A DNA stretch of 64,000 nucleotides from positions 18,848,001 through 18,912,000 of the forward strand of contig NC_077223.1 in assembly GCF_024763615.1 (NCBI RefSeq), given 5' to 3'. The stretch comes from Phlebotomus papatasi. Taxonomy: Eukaryota; Arthropoda; Insecta; Diptera; Psychodidae. Under the pieces are notes generated by a model. It made no database searches and had not been told where the DNA came from. It was given only the letters and a program-made list of their open reading frames with translations. Shown here piece by piece: positions 1 to 12,393 of the stretch. A program made the position numbers and the translations under genes. Position 1 is the first letter of the stretch; each line of letters opens with the position of its first letter.

Positions 1-723
1 AATGATGAGTTGGGTGTATCATAGCAATGAAGAATTATTGGTGGGTTTGGCCGTCAACTGGGTTAACAATTATCGAATGGGCCATACGTGCTACATTTAT
101 ATGAAATAAAATATATCATTTTTTTTAATACACAAATAAGATCCGCGGATTACAGACAACTCATTTTCAAAAAGAAAATTTTTTGAAAAATAATATTTTT
201 TATCATATTTCCACCTGGTTTCTCAAACATGCATTAGGCAACAAACTTTCGACACCCACTGTATACTGCTATCTCTGTCGAGTTTTAGTAGTAAAATTGT
301 ATATTAAATACCAATATTTCAAGCTTTTCCCAACATTAGATATACGTTACTAGTAAAAAGTTAGACTTGAAATATTATTTAATAAAAATGAAATTTAATG
401 TTTGAGCGTTTATATTTCAAAATACCCAAATTCTCTGAATAGCATTAAAATCGTCGCGGTGCTTTGTGCACAAATCAGATATCTAACCAATTTAACCATA
501 TTTTTCAATTTTATCATGGTTTTCGAAATATTACAAGATAAAAACTTATGTGAAAAGTTTTTTTTTTAATATTCTGGTGTTTGATAGCTTTCGTCCGGTA
601 ATCGAAGATACGGATATCAAAGAGCAGAAGCTATAACGGTATGCACTCAAAAATTGAACAAATGAAAATTCCTGAAGTGTACGCATTATCTCTTAATTTT
701 GAACATTCTGTAAAAATGGTATA

Positions 724-1345
724 GGGGAGACCGGGGTAGATTAGCCGCGTATGGTATTACTGTGTTATCACACTTGCACATTAAAATTTTAATATGATTC
801 ACATTAATTGTCGCTGGTGAGAGTCCAATGTGTAATTTGTGTGTTTGAATCATTTTATATTCAAAATTTGATCTATTTGTTGATAAAAAGGTAGACTTGG
901 CCCGCAAAATTTGATATAAATTGATTTATAGCATTAATGCGAAAAATTAATGCGATTTTCTCTTTAATTTTTTAATGTGAAAAATATTTATGCTATAGGT
1001 AAATTTAAACTTATTTTTGCAGGCCAAGTCCACTTCTTTATCAATAAATAGAGAAACCCCAAATATTAAGTGACTCAAAGACACAAATAACATATTTGGA
1101 CGCTCACAAGCGACAATTAATGTGAATCACATTAAAATTTTAATGTGCAAGTGTGATAACGCCGTTTGACAGTGGGATGTTATAGTCTGATTTGGAAGGA
1201 ATATTGAGAAAACCACTACTTATCCAAAGTAAACACATCTCTTCCTATTCATTGAAATATTTTTCAGCCTGATACAAACATTTTTTGTACAAATTATATG
1301 CGATGAAAAATTTCATTTACTGACTAATTCTACCCCAGCCTCCCC
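724..1345. mobile_element. TA-flanked MITE, GGGGAGACCGGGGTAG ends
   Basis: Left GGGGAGACCGGGGTAGA is inverted at the right (TCTACCCCAGCCTCCCC), with TA on both sides. It hosts the nested element at 760-1164. No coding sequence. Confidence 0.7.
760..1164. mobile_element. Harbinger-like MITE (TATCACACTTG ends), nested
   Basis: Terminal inverted repeat of about 70 bases: GTTATCACACTTGCAC and the ATTAAAATTTTAAT block are mirrored at the right end. Flanks are TTA/TTT, so a 3-base target duplication is likely but eroded. Non-autonomous relative of the 14655-16117 element. Confidence 0.7.
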
Positions 1346-1347
1346 TA

Positions 1348-2376
1348 CTGCCACACTTTTAGTGAACTTTCAAAATTTAAAATGTAAAACAGCGATAAAA
1401 GAAATAATCAAAAGCTGTTTATTAGAGGAATCAAAATAGTTAGGATTATGTCATGAGTAATAAATTGAATTTAAATGCTCTGAAACTCTAACCACTTAGG
1501 AAACGTGATTGGGATAGATGAATTTAAAAATAAAAATAATGAAGGTGATTTTCCATGAGTTTTCAAATTGGAATCTATTGTTTTCAGGAATTTAATATTT
1601 CTCAAGTTTTTGAAATACAATCACGTGAAGTCTGGAGTTGGTTTCCTAAGTTATATCTGATTTAACCATCTTCTGCAATTTTCATGCCCTTAAGACCATT
1701 TCTACACAACTTTGCGGAACAAGTTGAGCGTTGTTCACTTATTGAAGACTTAGAATTTCTGTGAGAAAGGAAATTGAGAGGTTGTGAGAAAAAATACTGC
1801 ATTGGGAAAATCCTATATCATGTGCTTTATATAATAGGGTTCAGACGGTACAGAGATTTTTCATTCCATTCTTCTCAAAAGTGTTTTCGTGTTGCATATA
1901 GAGAGGTTACGAAAAATAAAGAATTCAATTGAGTAGGGAAACTACAATTTCATAAAAAGAAGCTTTATCATAAAGTGATGGCAAAGTACCACAGTTTTAC
2001 GGAATGCTCGCACTCACGAGATAGATCTCTCTGTTAATCATTACTTTGCATGATTTTTGGGTATATATGTTGGTTTACCACCCCTTTGAAGATCACCAGA
2101 AAACCAATTTAAAATTATTTTTTTAAGTGCACATTTTTGCATACTTTGGACATTTATCTTGAAGTGAATCCTAAAAAATGCTTTATTTTTATAATATTTT
2201 ATTAAAATATGTGTTTTGAATTTACATAATCTTGATTGTGTCACTTTTGTGTAAATTCTGAACAAATCCCAAGAAATTTTATATGTGTTATATGAACTTC
2301 AGACCCAATGGTTTAGCCATATCGCTTAACATCTCTAAATCCTTTATCAGTCAAAATTTTTAGCAAAATGTTGACT
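1348..2376. other. No recognised feature
   Basis: AT-rich DNA. I see no coding, RNA or transposon-end signal in it. Confidence 0.4.
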
Positions 2377-2378
2377 TA

Positions 2379-2805
2379 GGGTAAGTGTGCCAAATTCCGG
2401 CCAGCTTGCAATTTCGGCCATCTTTTTTGTTCCTCGAATTTCCATGAATTTTTAGTTTTCACATATTCCAGAGATTGTATAATGCAAAAGAATAACAAAA
2501 AATGCAGCTTCGACAAACGAGATGACGTGAAAAAGGCATTGGAAGAATTCCTGAAGGGCAAAGAACTATGAGAATGAAGGTGGCCGAAATAGGGCACCAA
2601 AGATATTTCTACATTTTTATTCATTTTAAAATGTATTGAGAATGATTTTAGAGTAAATAAAGACGATAAACTGTCTACAAGGTTCTAAGCAACACTCCTT
2701 AAGTAGAAGGAATAAAAAAAAACAATTTCTATTAAAGATGTTACATTTCAAACTTGAGACTTTGGCGCTTGCATGCAACTATGCCGAAGTTTGGCACACT
2801 TATCC
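2379..2805. mobile_element. TA-flanked MITE, GGGTAAGTGTGCC ends, copy A
   Basis: 427 bases with inverted ends GGGTAAGTGTGCCAAA / TTTGGCACACTTATCC and TA on both sides. Inner GGCCGAAAT motifs. A close copy in opposite orientation lies at 37830-38253. Tc1/mariner-type target site. Confidence 0.8.
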
Positions 2806-2994
2806 TATAGGATTCGAAATTAAGGAAAATAATTCACTTGATTCTAAAAAAAAACACTAAAATTAGGAACTAGGGGCGACTTGGACAGTAGTCAACATGG
2901 GATTATATATAATCCCATGTCTCCTCTACTTCGAATAAACAGTGGTTTCCTTAATACTTGTTCTAAGGCAAAATAAAACATTCCATTATCTAAT

Positions 2995-3034
2995 ACTAAT
3001 TTTATACGTGATTAATTCTGCCCCGGTCTCCTAT
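2995..3034. repeat. Solo end of a GGGGAGACCGGGG-type MITE
   Basis: TTAATTCTGCCCCGGTCTCC resembles the right end of the 724-1345 family, but no matching left end is nearby. Probably a truncated copy. Confidence 0.4.
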
Positions 3035-3347
3035 ATTGCCTGACCCAAAATATAAACAATAGTAACTTGTTCTAAGTGATTAGAAAAAATATCATCTACC
3101 AAAATAATATCGAAATGATTGAATTAATCACTGGCCTGACCGAAACTGAACTTAGTAAAGTCATAGGCAGTAATCTAGTTATTTCAATTCTGACAATCCG
3201 ATTAATAATAATAATAACTCTGAATGTAATTTTTACATAATCCTGGTTCCAAATTGGATTTCAATTGGCAAAAGACTCTGAATTGCTATTTCTAACCGTT
3301 TGGCTTGTAGGCCCTATAGCGGACACACGTTACGTAATATATTCATA

Positions 3348-3545
3348 GGGGGAAGTGGGGCACCTTTGAAAGTGGGGTACCTTCGAAATTAGGATTTTTC
3401 ACCTATTTTTAAATAAAATTGAGCCTTATATTGATATAATTTAGCTGCACAAACAGCTTGAGAAACTAAATTATATTTTGATATGGTTCAGTTCCACTTA
3501 AATATAGGAGAAAAATCCCAATTTCAAAGGTGCCCCATTTCCCCC
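3348..3545. mobile_element. AAGTGGGGCACC palindromic MITE, copy
   Basis: Ends GGGGGAAGTGGGGCACC / GGTGCCCCATTTCCCCC, TA on both sides. Both halves carry CTATTTTTAAAT-like arms, so the whole can fold on itself. It lies about 70 bases 3' of the receptor exon at 3619-3761 (minus strand), inside the presumed next intron. Confidence 0.8.
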
Positions 3546-3618
3546 TATAATTTGAAATTTGCAAAACTACTTATTAATAAAATTAGGGAAATATTGAGTT
3601 AATGAAATAAAATTTTAC

Positions 3619-3761
3619 CTGTGGTATCCTAAATAATCTCAGCAAATTTGCCACTTGGATGGATGTGACTGAAGAAGCTGCTCCTACAACTCCAGATATG
3701 ACTTTCCTCACCTGGGACTTATTGCAGTGATACTCAGCTCCATCAATGTTGCTAATTGATC
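3619..3761 (-). CDS. mtt: mXR/mangetout-like class C GPCR, second coding exon
   Basis: A 143-base exon with a polypyrimidine-CAG acceptor just above 3761 and a GT donor at 3618-3617. It completes the split glycine codon of either first exon and then encodes 47 residues, from SISNIDGAEYHCNKSQVRKV to LLRLFRIPQ. This matches the next part of the mGluR ligand-binding lobe (consensus GVxGxxSSxxxIQVxNLLxLFxIPQ). The serine pair of GAASSV lies where mGluRs contact the amino-acid backbone of the ligand. It ends in phase 0, so later exons (rest of the flytrap domain, cysteine-rich domain, seven-helix domain) must lie below position 1. I saw no second copy of this exon anywhere between 8.7 and 38.6 kb. 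Confidence 0.88.
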
Positions 3762-4649
3762 CTGAAAAAAAGTGGACAATATTAAAGTAATGAGATAAGA
3801 AATATCACAAACAGTAAAAAAGCGAAAAGTATCACGAGGACATTGTTGTTTGCTAAGAGTTTAGAGCTTAAATTGCGCGGGTTGTGATTTAAGGTCTGTG
3901 GAGCACGATATGATTTAGCGTAGAAAGTAATTTTCCAGACCAGTGAACTAACTTATCTAGGAATTACCAGCTGTGGTGATTTAAAATATGAGGGGTTGAA
4001 GAGGATATGCTTCGGACCAAATAGCGCATATTGTAAATGCTTTTTTTTCTTCTTCAGAAAAAGGCAAAAAAAACCTCTACTCAGCACACCATTACGTGAG
4101 ATTCTTTACACTTCTATAATACACTTTAAGAGCTTGAAGAAGTCTAGATATGTGACCATTCAGAATCAGATTTATCACAGACCATCGAGAATGATTTATA
4201 TGTGTATCTTTTTGAACCTTCCCACTCCTCCACGTGACCTGTGACACTTCAGTCAATTCGCCTTAGACATAAAATATATTATCTACTATCTCACATTCAC
4301 CTGCTATATATGCTGATGTGACAGTATAGGAAATCTAATAAAATAGTTAAACTTTAATTGTACATCAAATGAGAAATATTTCAGTGGTAGGTCAATTAAA
4401 AGAGTAACTTTTAAAATGATTTTGATGACTTTGCAATATCTTCAATCTCTGGAACTTTCTCAAAATTCCCCACAGATAAAACTTTACAGCAAAAGTGTGC
4501 TACTTAACAAACTTAGGGTGGAAGGAGTGTTTTTTTGGCAGGAACCCTTTGTTGGAAATTTCGTTTCAATATTCAAACTTATTCAACTAATATCATAGAG
4601 TTTAAGTATAATATTATATACTTTTCTTTAGTCTACTTTTTCCTTAAGA
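3762..4649 (-). other. Intron sequence upstream of receptor exon 2
   Basis: Part of the 4.26 kb intron between exon 1A and exon 2. Open frames here (3996-4244, 4416-4598, plus strand) have no family resemblance and unbiased codons; I see no gene. Confidence 0.5.
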
Positions 4650-5930
4650 GTGATAGGGGAATGCGCACTAGGTAGGGTGGCGGCATTACTTATGGCCAGT
4701 CTATACTTGTGGCCACTTCGCAGATATCTTCAATTTTTTCCCCCAAATTAATATCGAAGAACCACAAAATTAGGAATATTTGATGTGCTATCATTAATTG
4801 AAACTTTTAGACTGATTTACTTTTATATTTCAGTAGAATTTTATTTATTTTGTAGGAGTTATTTCACTGATGCGGCAGACGGTGAAATATATGTCAATTC
4901 GTTAAGAAATTTACTAACGATCTCATAATTTTTAATGACTAAATTTTATATCTTCAATTAAAAATATTTAGTACTATTTTTCAAAGCTTGTTTTCTTAGT
5001 AACTATATTTTCATTAACCCCATTTACCACTTGATTTTGATGATTTTTTAAGCAAAAATGTAAAATAAAGACAAGGCCATAAGTTATGACCTATTTGACA
5101 AGATTATTAACTTGTGGCCATAGAATTTGACGTGTGGCGCCCTCACAGATATTTGGTTTAGCGAGTTGACAGTTGTGTTATTTTGATTAAGTGAATTTGA
5201 GTTTTCTAGCAAAAATTTAATAAAATTTAAGGTAAGTGTTGAAATTATAACATAAAACTGATTACAAAAGAGTAATGTGTATGATCTTGTTGATTTTTTC
5301 AATAAACCTGCATTTTGTTGTAAATAACCTAACTTTTTCTCTTATATCTCACTTAGAACAATACAAAATACGTAAAAAAAAGCCCTATTATTGAACTCAA
5401 AGGATGCAAGAAGTATTGAGAAGTATTGAGAATGGAGTGATCACTACAAGTATTCCAGTCATTTCAGCTGTACCCCAATCCCCACACAAACTCTGCATTA
5501 AAATCTCCGGAAACTCTCCGTAATCTCGAAACATTTGATCACGGATGCTTTAATAGTGCCCAAAAATGAAGAAACAGAGGAGGATATTCTGAGGTGGGTT
5601 CTTCATGCAACCAAACGTGGCTTTTCTATCACGAAAGACAGGTTGGATTACTGATCACTGTGCGCTGAATCAATGTTAGTAAGTCTGCTACTATTATGAG
5701 TAAAATGTTTGAAAAACTATGAAAAACTTGTTAAGAAAAATAATAAAAACCTATAAAAGTGTTTAAAATGCTTTTCTTTTCTTTTCTAATAAAATTATTT
5801 TATTACTAAGTTTGTTTCATATTATTTGAAATTGTGGCCATAAGTTATTCCACGAATAGCCATAAGTTCGTAAAAGAGGCCACAAGTTATGAATTTTACA
5901 TGGTTGGGAAAACCACATATTTTCCGGGGT
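4650..5930 (+). mobile_element. Degenerate psq/CENP-B (pogo-like) element
   Basis: A region with repeated ACTTATGGCCA-type motifs near both sides (4690-4735 and, inverted, 5833-5900) around a coding fossil at 5403-5691. The repeats look like subterminal transposase sites, but I could not fix exact ends or a target duplication. Confidence 0.4.
5403..5691 (+). pseudogene. psq/CENP-B-type transposase N-terminus, broken
   Basis: Frame pieces: MQEVLRSIENGVITTSIPV then KISGNSP look like a psq-type helix-turn-helix (xxxALxAIxxG...VPxxTLxxKISG). A shifted frame, EETEEDILRWVLHATKRGFS followed by ITKDRLDY and a stop, looks like the start of the CENP-B DNA-binding domain (EExLxxWILxxxxRGFPxTKxxL). No catalytic core follows. 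Identification is by motif only. Confidence 0.5.
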
Positions 5931-6200
5931 TTCAGGGATTTTCCTAGGAAATTCATTTGAATATATCAGTAGATCTGGTAAAAGACAAGCTTGCAGACAG
6001 ACAGATGGAAAGAAACAACTTCATATTCTTAGCTGTTTTTCATAAATTAACTGATTCACAAAAAATATATGAAAAAATGAATCCTTATAGGAGAAAGGTG
6101 AAAATTTCTATTGGTCAAAAATCGAGAAATTGTATAATAATTGTTCTCTTCTGCATTTCGAACGAAAAAAACAGAATATTAGAAATATTAATACAACTAA

Positions 6201-7309
6201 GGGGGGTATGCACAGTAACCAGTTGATTTATTAATTCGTTAATAAATAAGAAAACCTATGCATAGTAATCAGCTTACTTATTAAAATGGCCGTTGAAAGC
6301 TTATTTTCAATTTAATAAGTGTTCCTATGCACAGTACTTAACATTTTATTAATTAATAAAATTTTTGATTTATAAACATGCTCCTCGAGAGGAGCTTATT
6401 AGACTTATTATCGTCAAATTAAGTAGAAAAAACATTAAGAATTGATATATTTCACGAAGTAAATTACGATTTATGTGGTCTTATACAGTTTTACAGCTGG
6501 ATCACCTTAAAATCAAGCAAAACATTTTTGATGAGAAACTTTAAAAATTTTCATTTTTTTTAATCAAGTGGAAATAACCTGGGAGTATGAGGAAAAGGAG
6601 GCAATGGCAATTAATTTTACATATTCTAAAGAGGTTTTGATTTTAACAGTTTTGTTTTTAAAGATTTAGTGAACACATAGACTTTATTTAAGAAATAATG
6701 ATCAGATTTCTTCTTATATTATTATATTTATAGTAAATTTTATAAATTTTCGCTACTATATTTTTCATTTTTTTTTTTTTTTGGAGCATTATGCACTGAT
6801 TTATATCTACCAAAGATTTAACAATTCTTTCAATTAATTTATCAATACTTTCAAATTCTGCGATTATTCTGATCTTGCTTTATAATATTTTCTGATTATT
6901 AATAACTTTTTTTATCGAATATTAGTGTACAAAATTCCAGAGGGGTCATGCGTTACAAAAAACAAATACACATATTCTTTTACAAATTAATAACACTTTT
7001 TTTGCGACATTCATAATGAAAATAAGTGTTCCTACATCATTACTAAAATTTTCAACGTCTCACAATAAAAAGACCTAAAATAAACCTTAAAAATAATCTC
7101 TTGAATGCTTCAAAATGTACAAAATTCTTTAAATTGAAACACCTCTCAAGTTTTTCTCAGCATTAGTCCTGCCCTCGGGCGGTGGGTAGGGGAAACCAAC
7201 TGATTTACTAACAAAGCTTTCGGGACGTCATTTTCTGTGTTTGTGCATAGGTTATCTGATTAATTAATAAATAAGCCTAATAAATCAGCTGTTACTGTGC
7301 ATACCAGCC
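6201..7309. mobile_element. TAA-flanked 1.1 kb element, GGTATGCACAGTAAC ends
   Basis: Inverted ends GGTATGCACAGTAACCAG / CTGTTACTGTGCATACC followed by TGATTTATTA-like arms. TAA on both sides (6198-6200, 7310-7312) as in PIF/Harbinger elements. The motif is repeated inside (near 6258 and 6330). No transposase frame. Confidence 0.7.
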
Positions 7310-8020
7310 TAAATGTTTGATAATTAACGAAATCTAGTTTTATTAAAAAATAAGTTTGATGACTTTTGAGGAAAAAGGAAAACAAAAGCTTGAATTTCAG
7401 GTGCACGAAATTACTCCGTCTACCTTTATTGCGATTTATGCTTTATTGCTTGTATTTTGAATGAACTTTCATCAAAATATGTTTTCTCGCACAAGTTTAT
7501 ATTTGGAATTCAAGTTGGTCATAAATATTTCTTCACGGAAAATACTTAAAGCGCACTTAAATGGGTTTTTAAAACTTATCTACAAAATTCAATTTATTGC
7601 AAATCGAAGAAGTTATTCTTCAGTTACATGACGAAAGTTGTGCAGGAAAAGTTTGTTTGAGCATAAGGTGGAAATTGCATCTATCCCTTGGGTGAAAATC
7701 ACTCTTTAATATCTTATTATTTTTATGTGAAGTGGAAAGTATCTTTTTCGTTGAAGAAAAGGACTTAAAAATTCTTTAATGTTATAAATCTTTAAGAAAA
7801 GGAAACTTGCAAGACAATTCACTGAAAAAACACTCTCTTTCTGTTATTGACAATCAATACGAAACTTTATAGTGTAATTACATGACAAGAAAAAATTTCA
7901 ACATTGCTTTTGTTAATTTCTAAAAGCTTTTAGAGAAAGCTCATTTTGTAATAAAACTCAAACATCTGGTTGACATTAAATAAATATTTATTTTTTTGCG
8001 ATAATATAAAGGAAATTTAC
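7310..8020 (-). other. Intron sequence just downstream of exon 1A
   Basis: AT-rich, nothing recognised beyond the exon 1A donor at 8020-8019. Confidence 0.5.
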
Positions 8021-8615
8021 CTTTGATGAAATCTAACGCCATTTCAAGTCCGTAGGTGTCTTTATCGCAATCATCGAGAATATGGGCACCAAGGGTAAAA
8101 TTGGGTAGAAGTTTCATCTGATTAACTCGATCTACTGTGTAGAGCATAGCTTCAAGGGCTTGAATACCACCTTGAGGCATAATTTTCCCGCAGGTGACAT
8201 TATCTTCACGCTCATGAACCATCATGAGACCCCCGAGAATCACTTGACCCTCCACAACAGCCTCCTTCTTCACTGGCCACAGAGGAGGATTTCCCTCTGG
8301 AACAGTTTCGGTCTCTTCTACCACGGAAGACACCAGAAAATCTTTAGATTGGAAGTCAATTGGATCAAGATGGAAGTGTCGATGATGGCGCGAAAAATGC
8401 CTCTTGTGCTTGTGTCTACCAATATGATGGGCAAAGTATCTACTGTCCCACCAAAAGGCATCCTCCGGACGCATAAGAAGACTCCCATTTTCACTTTGAA
8501 CTACACTTTGACGGGATACATCGGGGATCTCGTGAGATGGAACCAATTCAAAATTGAGCAAATGCAGTACAACTAAACTCAGAATACTATTGCACGTTAA
8601 ACTCTCATGCCTCAT
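8021..8615 (-). CDS. mtt: mXR/mangetout-like class C GPCR, first coding exon 1A
   Basis: Second version of the first coding exon. The first in-frame ATG is at 8615, followed by a hydrophobic signal segment (residues about 8-26). A His/Arg-rich stretch at residues about 63-83 (HHIGRHKHKRHFSRHHRHFH) has no counterpart in exon 1B. From WPVK (residue 113) to the donor, 68 of 86 residues match exon 1B by eye, including GGLMMVHERED, GGIQALEAM and the DDCDKDTYGLEM block. The mGlu1 R78 position is alanine (residue 153). The exon ends AAA G before GT at 8020, phase 1, and joins in frame to the exon at 3619-3761 to give ...LDFIKGSISNIDGAEY. The downstream intron is 4.26 kb. It could be an alternative first exon of the same gene as 1B or a tandem paralogue. 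Confidence 0.87.
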
Positions 8616-8745
8616 TCTCACGAACTTTTTCTCACTGACTTTCTTCCACGATCCCACAGTGATAATCTCCAGTAATCACACAACGTGGTCAATCATGACC
8701 TGTACTACTGAACGGATTGGAAGATGTAAGCATCTGCAACTGACA
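8616..8745 (-). promoter_or_regulatory. Putative 5' UTR/promoter of exon 1A
   Basis: Between the exon 1A ATG and the AT-rich DNA above it lie about 130 bases of mixed composition with two TCAGT initiator-like pentamers on the minus strand (near 8740 and 8713). They would let exon 1A use its own promoter, as an alternative first exon needs. No TATA box is clear. Weak evidence. Confidence 0.25.
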
Positions 8746-8930
8746 CACATTGGATTTTTCTCATGAAAAATTGATTTTCCAGCAAATGATGCAAATTTTC
8801 AAAATGAATTTTCTCATAAATGTGACTTTTAATGCTTTTAATATTGTGAAATCCCTTCTTAACAGCAAAGAACGTCAAATAAAACTTATTGAAAGATTTA
8901 TTATTTTATCTGCAAATTCGCCATTTAGTA

Positions 8931-9146
8931 GGGGAAAGTACTCTCCCTTCGAACGTTCATGCCTTCGAATAATGTGAATTTTCTTTATGTTTTCCATAAG
9001 AGACTTAAACATTTCTATTAAATATTAGTTAGCTTATTGTTAATTATTGATAATTATGTGATAATCATGTATAAATCTTTTAAGAAAAGTAGAAAAAATT
9101 CACATTATTCGAAAGCATGAACGTTCGAAGGGAGAGTACTTTCCCC
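8931..9146. mobile_element. Palindromic MITE, CTCCCTTCGAACGTTCATGC family, copy 1
   Basis: Ends GGGGAAAGTACTCTCCC / GGGAGAGTACTTTCCCC, TA flanks. The arms (CGAACGTTCATGCC, AATGTGAATTTTCTT) are mirrored over about 95 bases each, so the element is almost one hairpin. Sister copies at 39702, 44906 and 45074. Confidence 0.8.
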
Positions 9147-9304
9147 TATACTTTTAACCTATTAAAAAAATTATTGGAATTTATGACTATCGTAACATTC
9201 CGGGAACTTCGTCTTAATAACTCTTGTAACCTTCCATTAGAAGTAGTTTAAGGTTTAAAAATATTTTTCTGTGCACTAAAACATTCTACGTTGTAACCTT
9301 TTTA

Positions 9305-10358
9305 GGGTGGAGTAACCACTTATCGCCACTTTTAGGAAAAAGTTAAATTAACTGTATTATAACTTTTAACTCCTTATAATCAGACAACTCAAATTTAACA
9401 CAAAGTTACTTAGATATCGTCGGTTGCGTGTACCTCTGTCGTATTTGCATTTCTTTTGTGTCAGTATTTCACGCAAGAGGGGACGTCTGTATTGTAGCTT
9501 GCTCCGAATGCAGATACAAAACAAATGCAGATACGACAGAGGTAGATGCAACCGACAATATATTGCCTCTAGATTCGTCAAAACAAAAGTCCAACAATTT
9601 AACGAGGGAATACCTAGAAAACGTATTTTTATTAACAATGCAAAAATAACCACTTCTTCGCCACTTTTTACCACTCTTCGCCAGTTCTGTTACCACTTCT
9701 CGCCACCCACTTGGAAAGGTTCAAACTCGATTATTTTGGGCAATATTATGCAAAGAATACATTCAGTATTTCTTTTTCCTCATGATCACATTATTATTAC
9801 TGACATCAAATGATTTTTCTTCACTTTTATTTAAGAAATCAAATCATTGGACTATTGCAGAAAGTAAACAAAACAGATTTGACAACTGAGAATCTACAAA
9901 ATGAAGTTACTGTCGCCTATTGAAAGCAATGGCGACAGGTGGTGAATCAATTTTGGAATATTACCACTTTCCGCTATGGCTCATTTTTACATAAAAATAA
10001 TATAAAATGAAACATTAACTTACTAAATATAAATTGTGTGTATTCGTCGAATGTAATTAAGTGTTCAGTAGACAAATTATTTATTCAAAATCGGAAATTT
10101 TGATCGATAAAAATTTCATGACACTTACTATATTTGGTAAGAAATATTGGATTCGATGCACTTACTTAAAATATTCTTCTAAAAAGTGCTTATACATTTA
10201 AATTCAAAACCAAAACTTTGTGTTTTTCGACTCTATAAGTAACAGCAGTTGAGACACAAATAATTTAACCGCTAATTTATTTCACAAATAATGGATAAAT
10301 GCGATTTCAATGTAAGTGGCGAAAAGTGGGGCACTGGCGAGAAGTGGTGATTCCACCC
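9305..10358. mobile_element. TA-flanked 1 kb element, GGGTGGAGTAACCACTT ends
   Basis: Inverted ends GGGTGGAGTAACCACTT / AAGTGGTGATTCCACCC, TA on both sides. Many internal CTTCGCCACTT motifs (9655-9705, 10318-10345), likely transposase-binding repeats. It hosts the hairpin element at 9419-9556. Confidence 0.72.
9419..9556. mobile_element. Hairpin element GTCGGTTGC...GCAACCGAC
   Basis: 138 bases with roughly 35-base inverted arms (TACCTCTGTCGTATTTGC mirrored as GCAGATACGACAGAGGTA). A small foldback element nested in the previous one. Confidence 0.65.
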
Positions 10359-10945
10359 TAATTAGAAATATTATAAAATTGCATTTATAACAAGGTGTTT
10401 GGTATAATTTATAAATTTACAATATACAACACTTTGATTTCAGAGAGAAATAAAAATAGCAAAATCTAATATTAAGGATAGTAAAAAACATGTGAAAAAC
10501 AAATGTAGTGTTGCAAAATGAATATTAAACACGAAAGATAAACATTTTAACGGAGAGTAAACATCATGTGAAAATTCCTAGAAACTTTTAAAATGTGAAA
10601 AGCTTTCAATTTGTAGCAGCAAATTTAGAATAGTTTTAAGGGTTTTTGCTCAAAATGTATCAAACAACATATGCTTTTAATAAAATATAAAAAAAAAATA
10701 ACAAGAAAGGATTGTACTTTATTTTAGCTTTCTTAAAAAGAAAACAGAATAAATTAACAATAAAGAATAACATCATGTCATTTAACGTATAGATATAAAT
10801 GTTTATATAATTTTAAAATATATTTTAGTTAGAAAAAGTTTTTGAAACCCACTGAACCGAACTGTATATCCACAAATCTGTGAAATAAAATTAAAATTTA
10901 CGATTTTATCACTTAAAAAACCATATAAAAAATAGTTGAATAATA

Positions 10946-12393
10946 GGGGGAGGCTTTGAACTTTCGCACACATAAATGATGTTCAAGTTCAATGATTTTT
11001 TCTGACTACCATGCAAACCGTATCGATTCTGCAACTATGCCAAAAAAGTCTCTTACTTATAGGATTCATAATCCCACCTCAGAAAATTCCAGGAAATCCT
11101 CAGATTTTCCTCTAAAAGAAAATGAAAATGAAAATTTAATGGCGATTTGTGCGAAAGTTCAATCAAGTTTCCATCTTCGCACAAGATTCACGTCATCATT
11201 GAACACCCCATTTTTACCTTAAATTTTGCACTGGACATTGAAAGTTGGACATCATTGTTTAAAGAGAACTCTAATCTACTTGATTAAACCGTTTTTATAA
11301 GGAATAAAACGCTTTAATATCACTTTTTTTGAACTTTTCTAAGAGATGTTTCCATGACACTGAAAACCACATTTTTGCTTGATTCCATGAGAATTTCACT
11401 CTAGAAACGGTTAAATCTGGTGAATGCTTTTTTGAAAAGTCCAGATATCACGAAATTTACACTAATCAATAAGTTTTTTAAGCTAAAAATTGACTAAAAT
11501 TCTGCAAGCGAGAAAACCGCAAAGATTCCACCATTCCTCCACGGAGCCGGATATGCACAAAAACGTTTGAACGCGCTTCATTGAAGATTTCTATGTCCCT
11601 ACAGCTACAGGAATCGGGATTTAGCACAGAGATTGAGCTTCAGAGGGTGAACAGGCCAAAATTTTCACAAAACAGTCTCTCACGGACAATTTTTTTCTTT
11701 GACGTGAAAAACAACACAAAAGTGAGGTTATGTCAAAGATTCTCAAAAACCAGCTGTAAACAGTGTGAGCTTATTGTAGATGTGATTCTTTCATTGCACG
11801 TTCAGTTTGTGCAAGCTTGAAAATTGCTTAAAAATTACTCAACTGCGGCCTATTTGAGTCAAATTACTTCTTGTTTATCGACTTTAAGATTTTTAAGTTT
11901 TACTTTTTAGTGATGGATCAAATCGGTAGATTACAATAGATGTGAATATGAGTGATCGCATCTAAAATGAAGTTTCCTGGAAAATGTGCGAAGAAGCAAT
12001 GTCTTCTATGTGCGATCGATCAATGTGCGTCAAGTTTGTGAAATTTCTTCCATCCACAAAAGCGGCCTTTTTGAGCCCAAAAGTTTTTTACATAAATATA
12101 AACACTAATAACTCCTCTACCTTCTGTGATAGTCGTTTTTCAGAAAAGTGATATTAATTGTGCAAAATCGTATGAAGTATTACACATCAAAATTACAATT
12201 TTGGACCTGTTTTTAATTCATGCATCCTGAAACTAGGAAAAAAGGATTAGACTCCCAATTTTTTCAGGAAAGGTGGGATTTAAGACTAGCTATTGAAATA
12301 TATAGCCATAGGTAAGATTCATAAATGAATACGGAAGAAATACGAAGTGTTGGAAGGTAGCGTACCTATGTGCGAACGATCAAAGCTTTCCCC
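10946..12393. mobile_element. TA-flanked 1.45 kb element, GGGGGAGGCTTTGAAC ends
   Basis: Ends GGGGGAGGCTTTGAACTTTC / GAACGATCAAAGCTTTCCCC, TA flanks. Internal TGTGCGAAC/TGTGCGATC motifs repeat in both orientations. No intact transposase; an internal 79-codon frame (11581-11820) resembles nothing I know. Confidence 0.65.

Noticed and set aside
8160..8576. 138-codon plus-strand frame opposite exon 1A, and similar frames opposite exon 1B
   Set aside because: They are antisense shadows of the conserved receptor exons.
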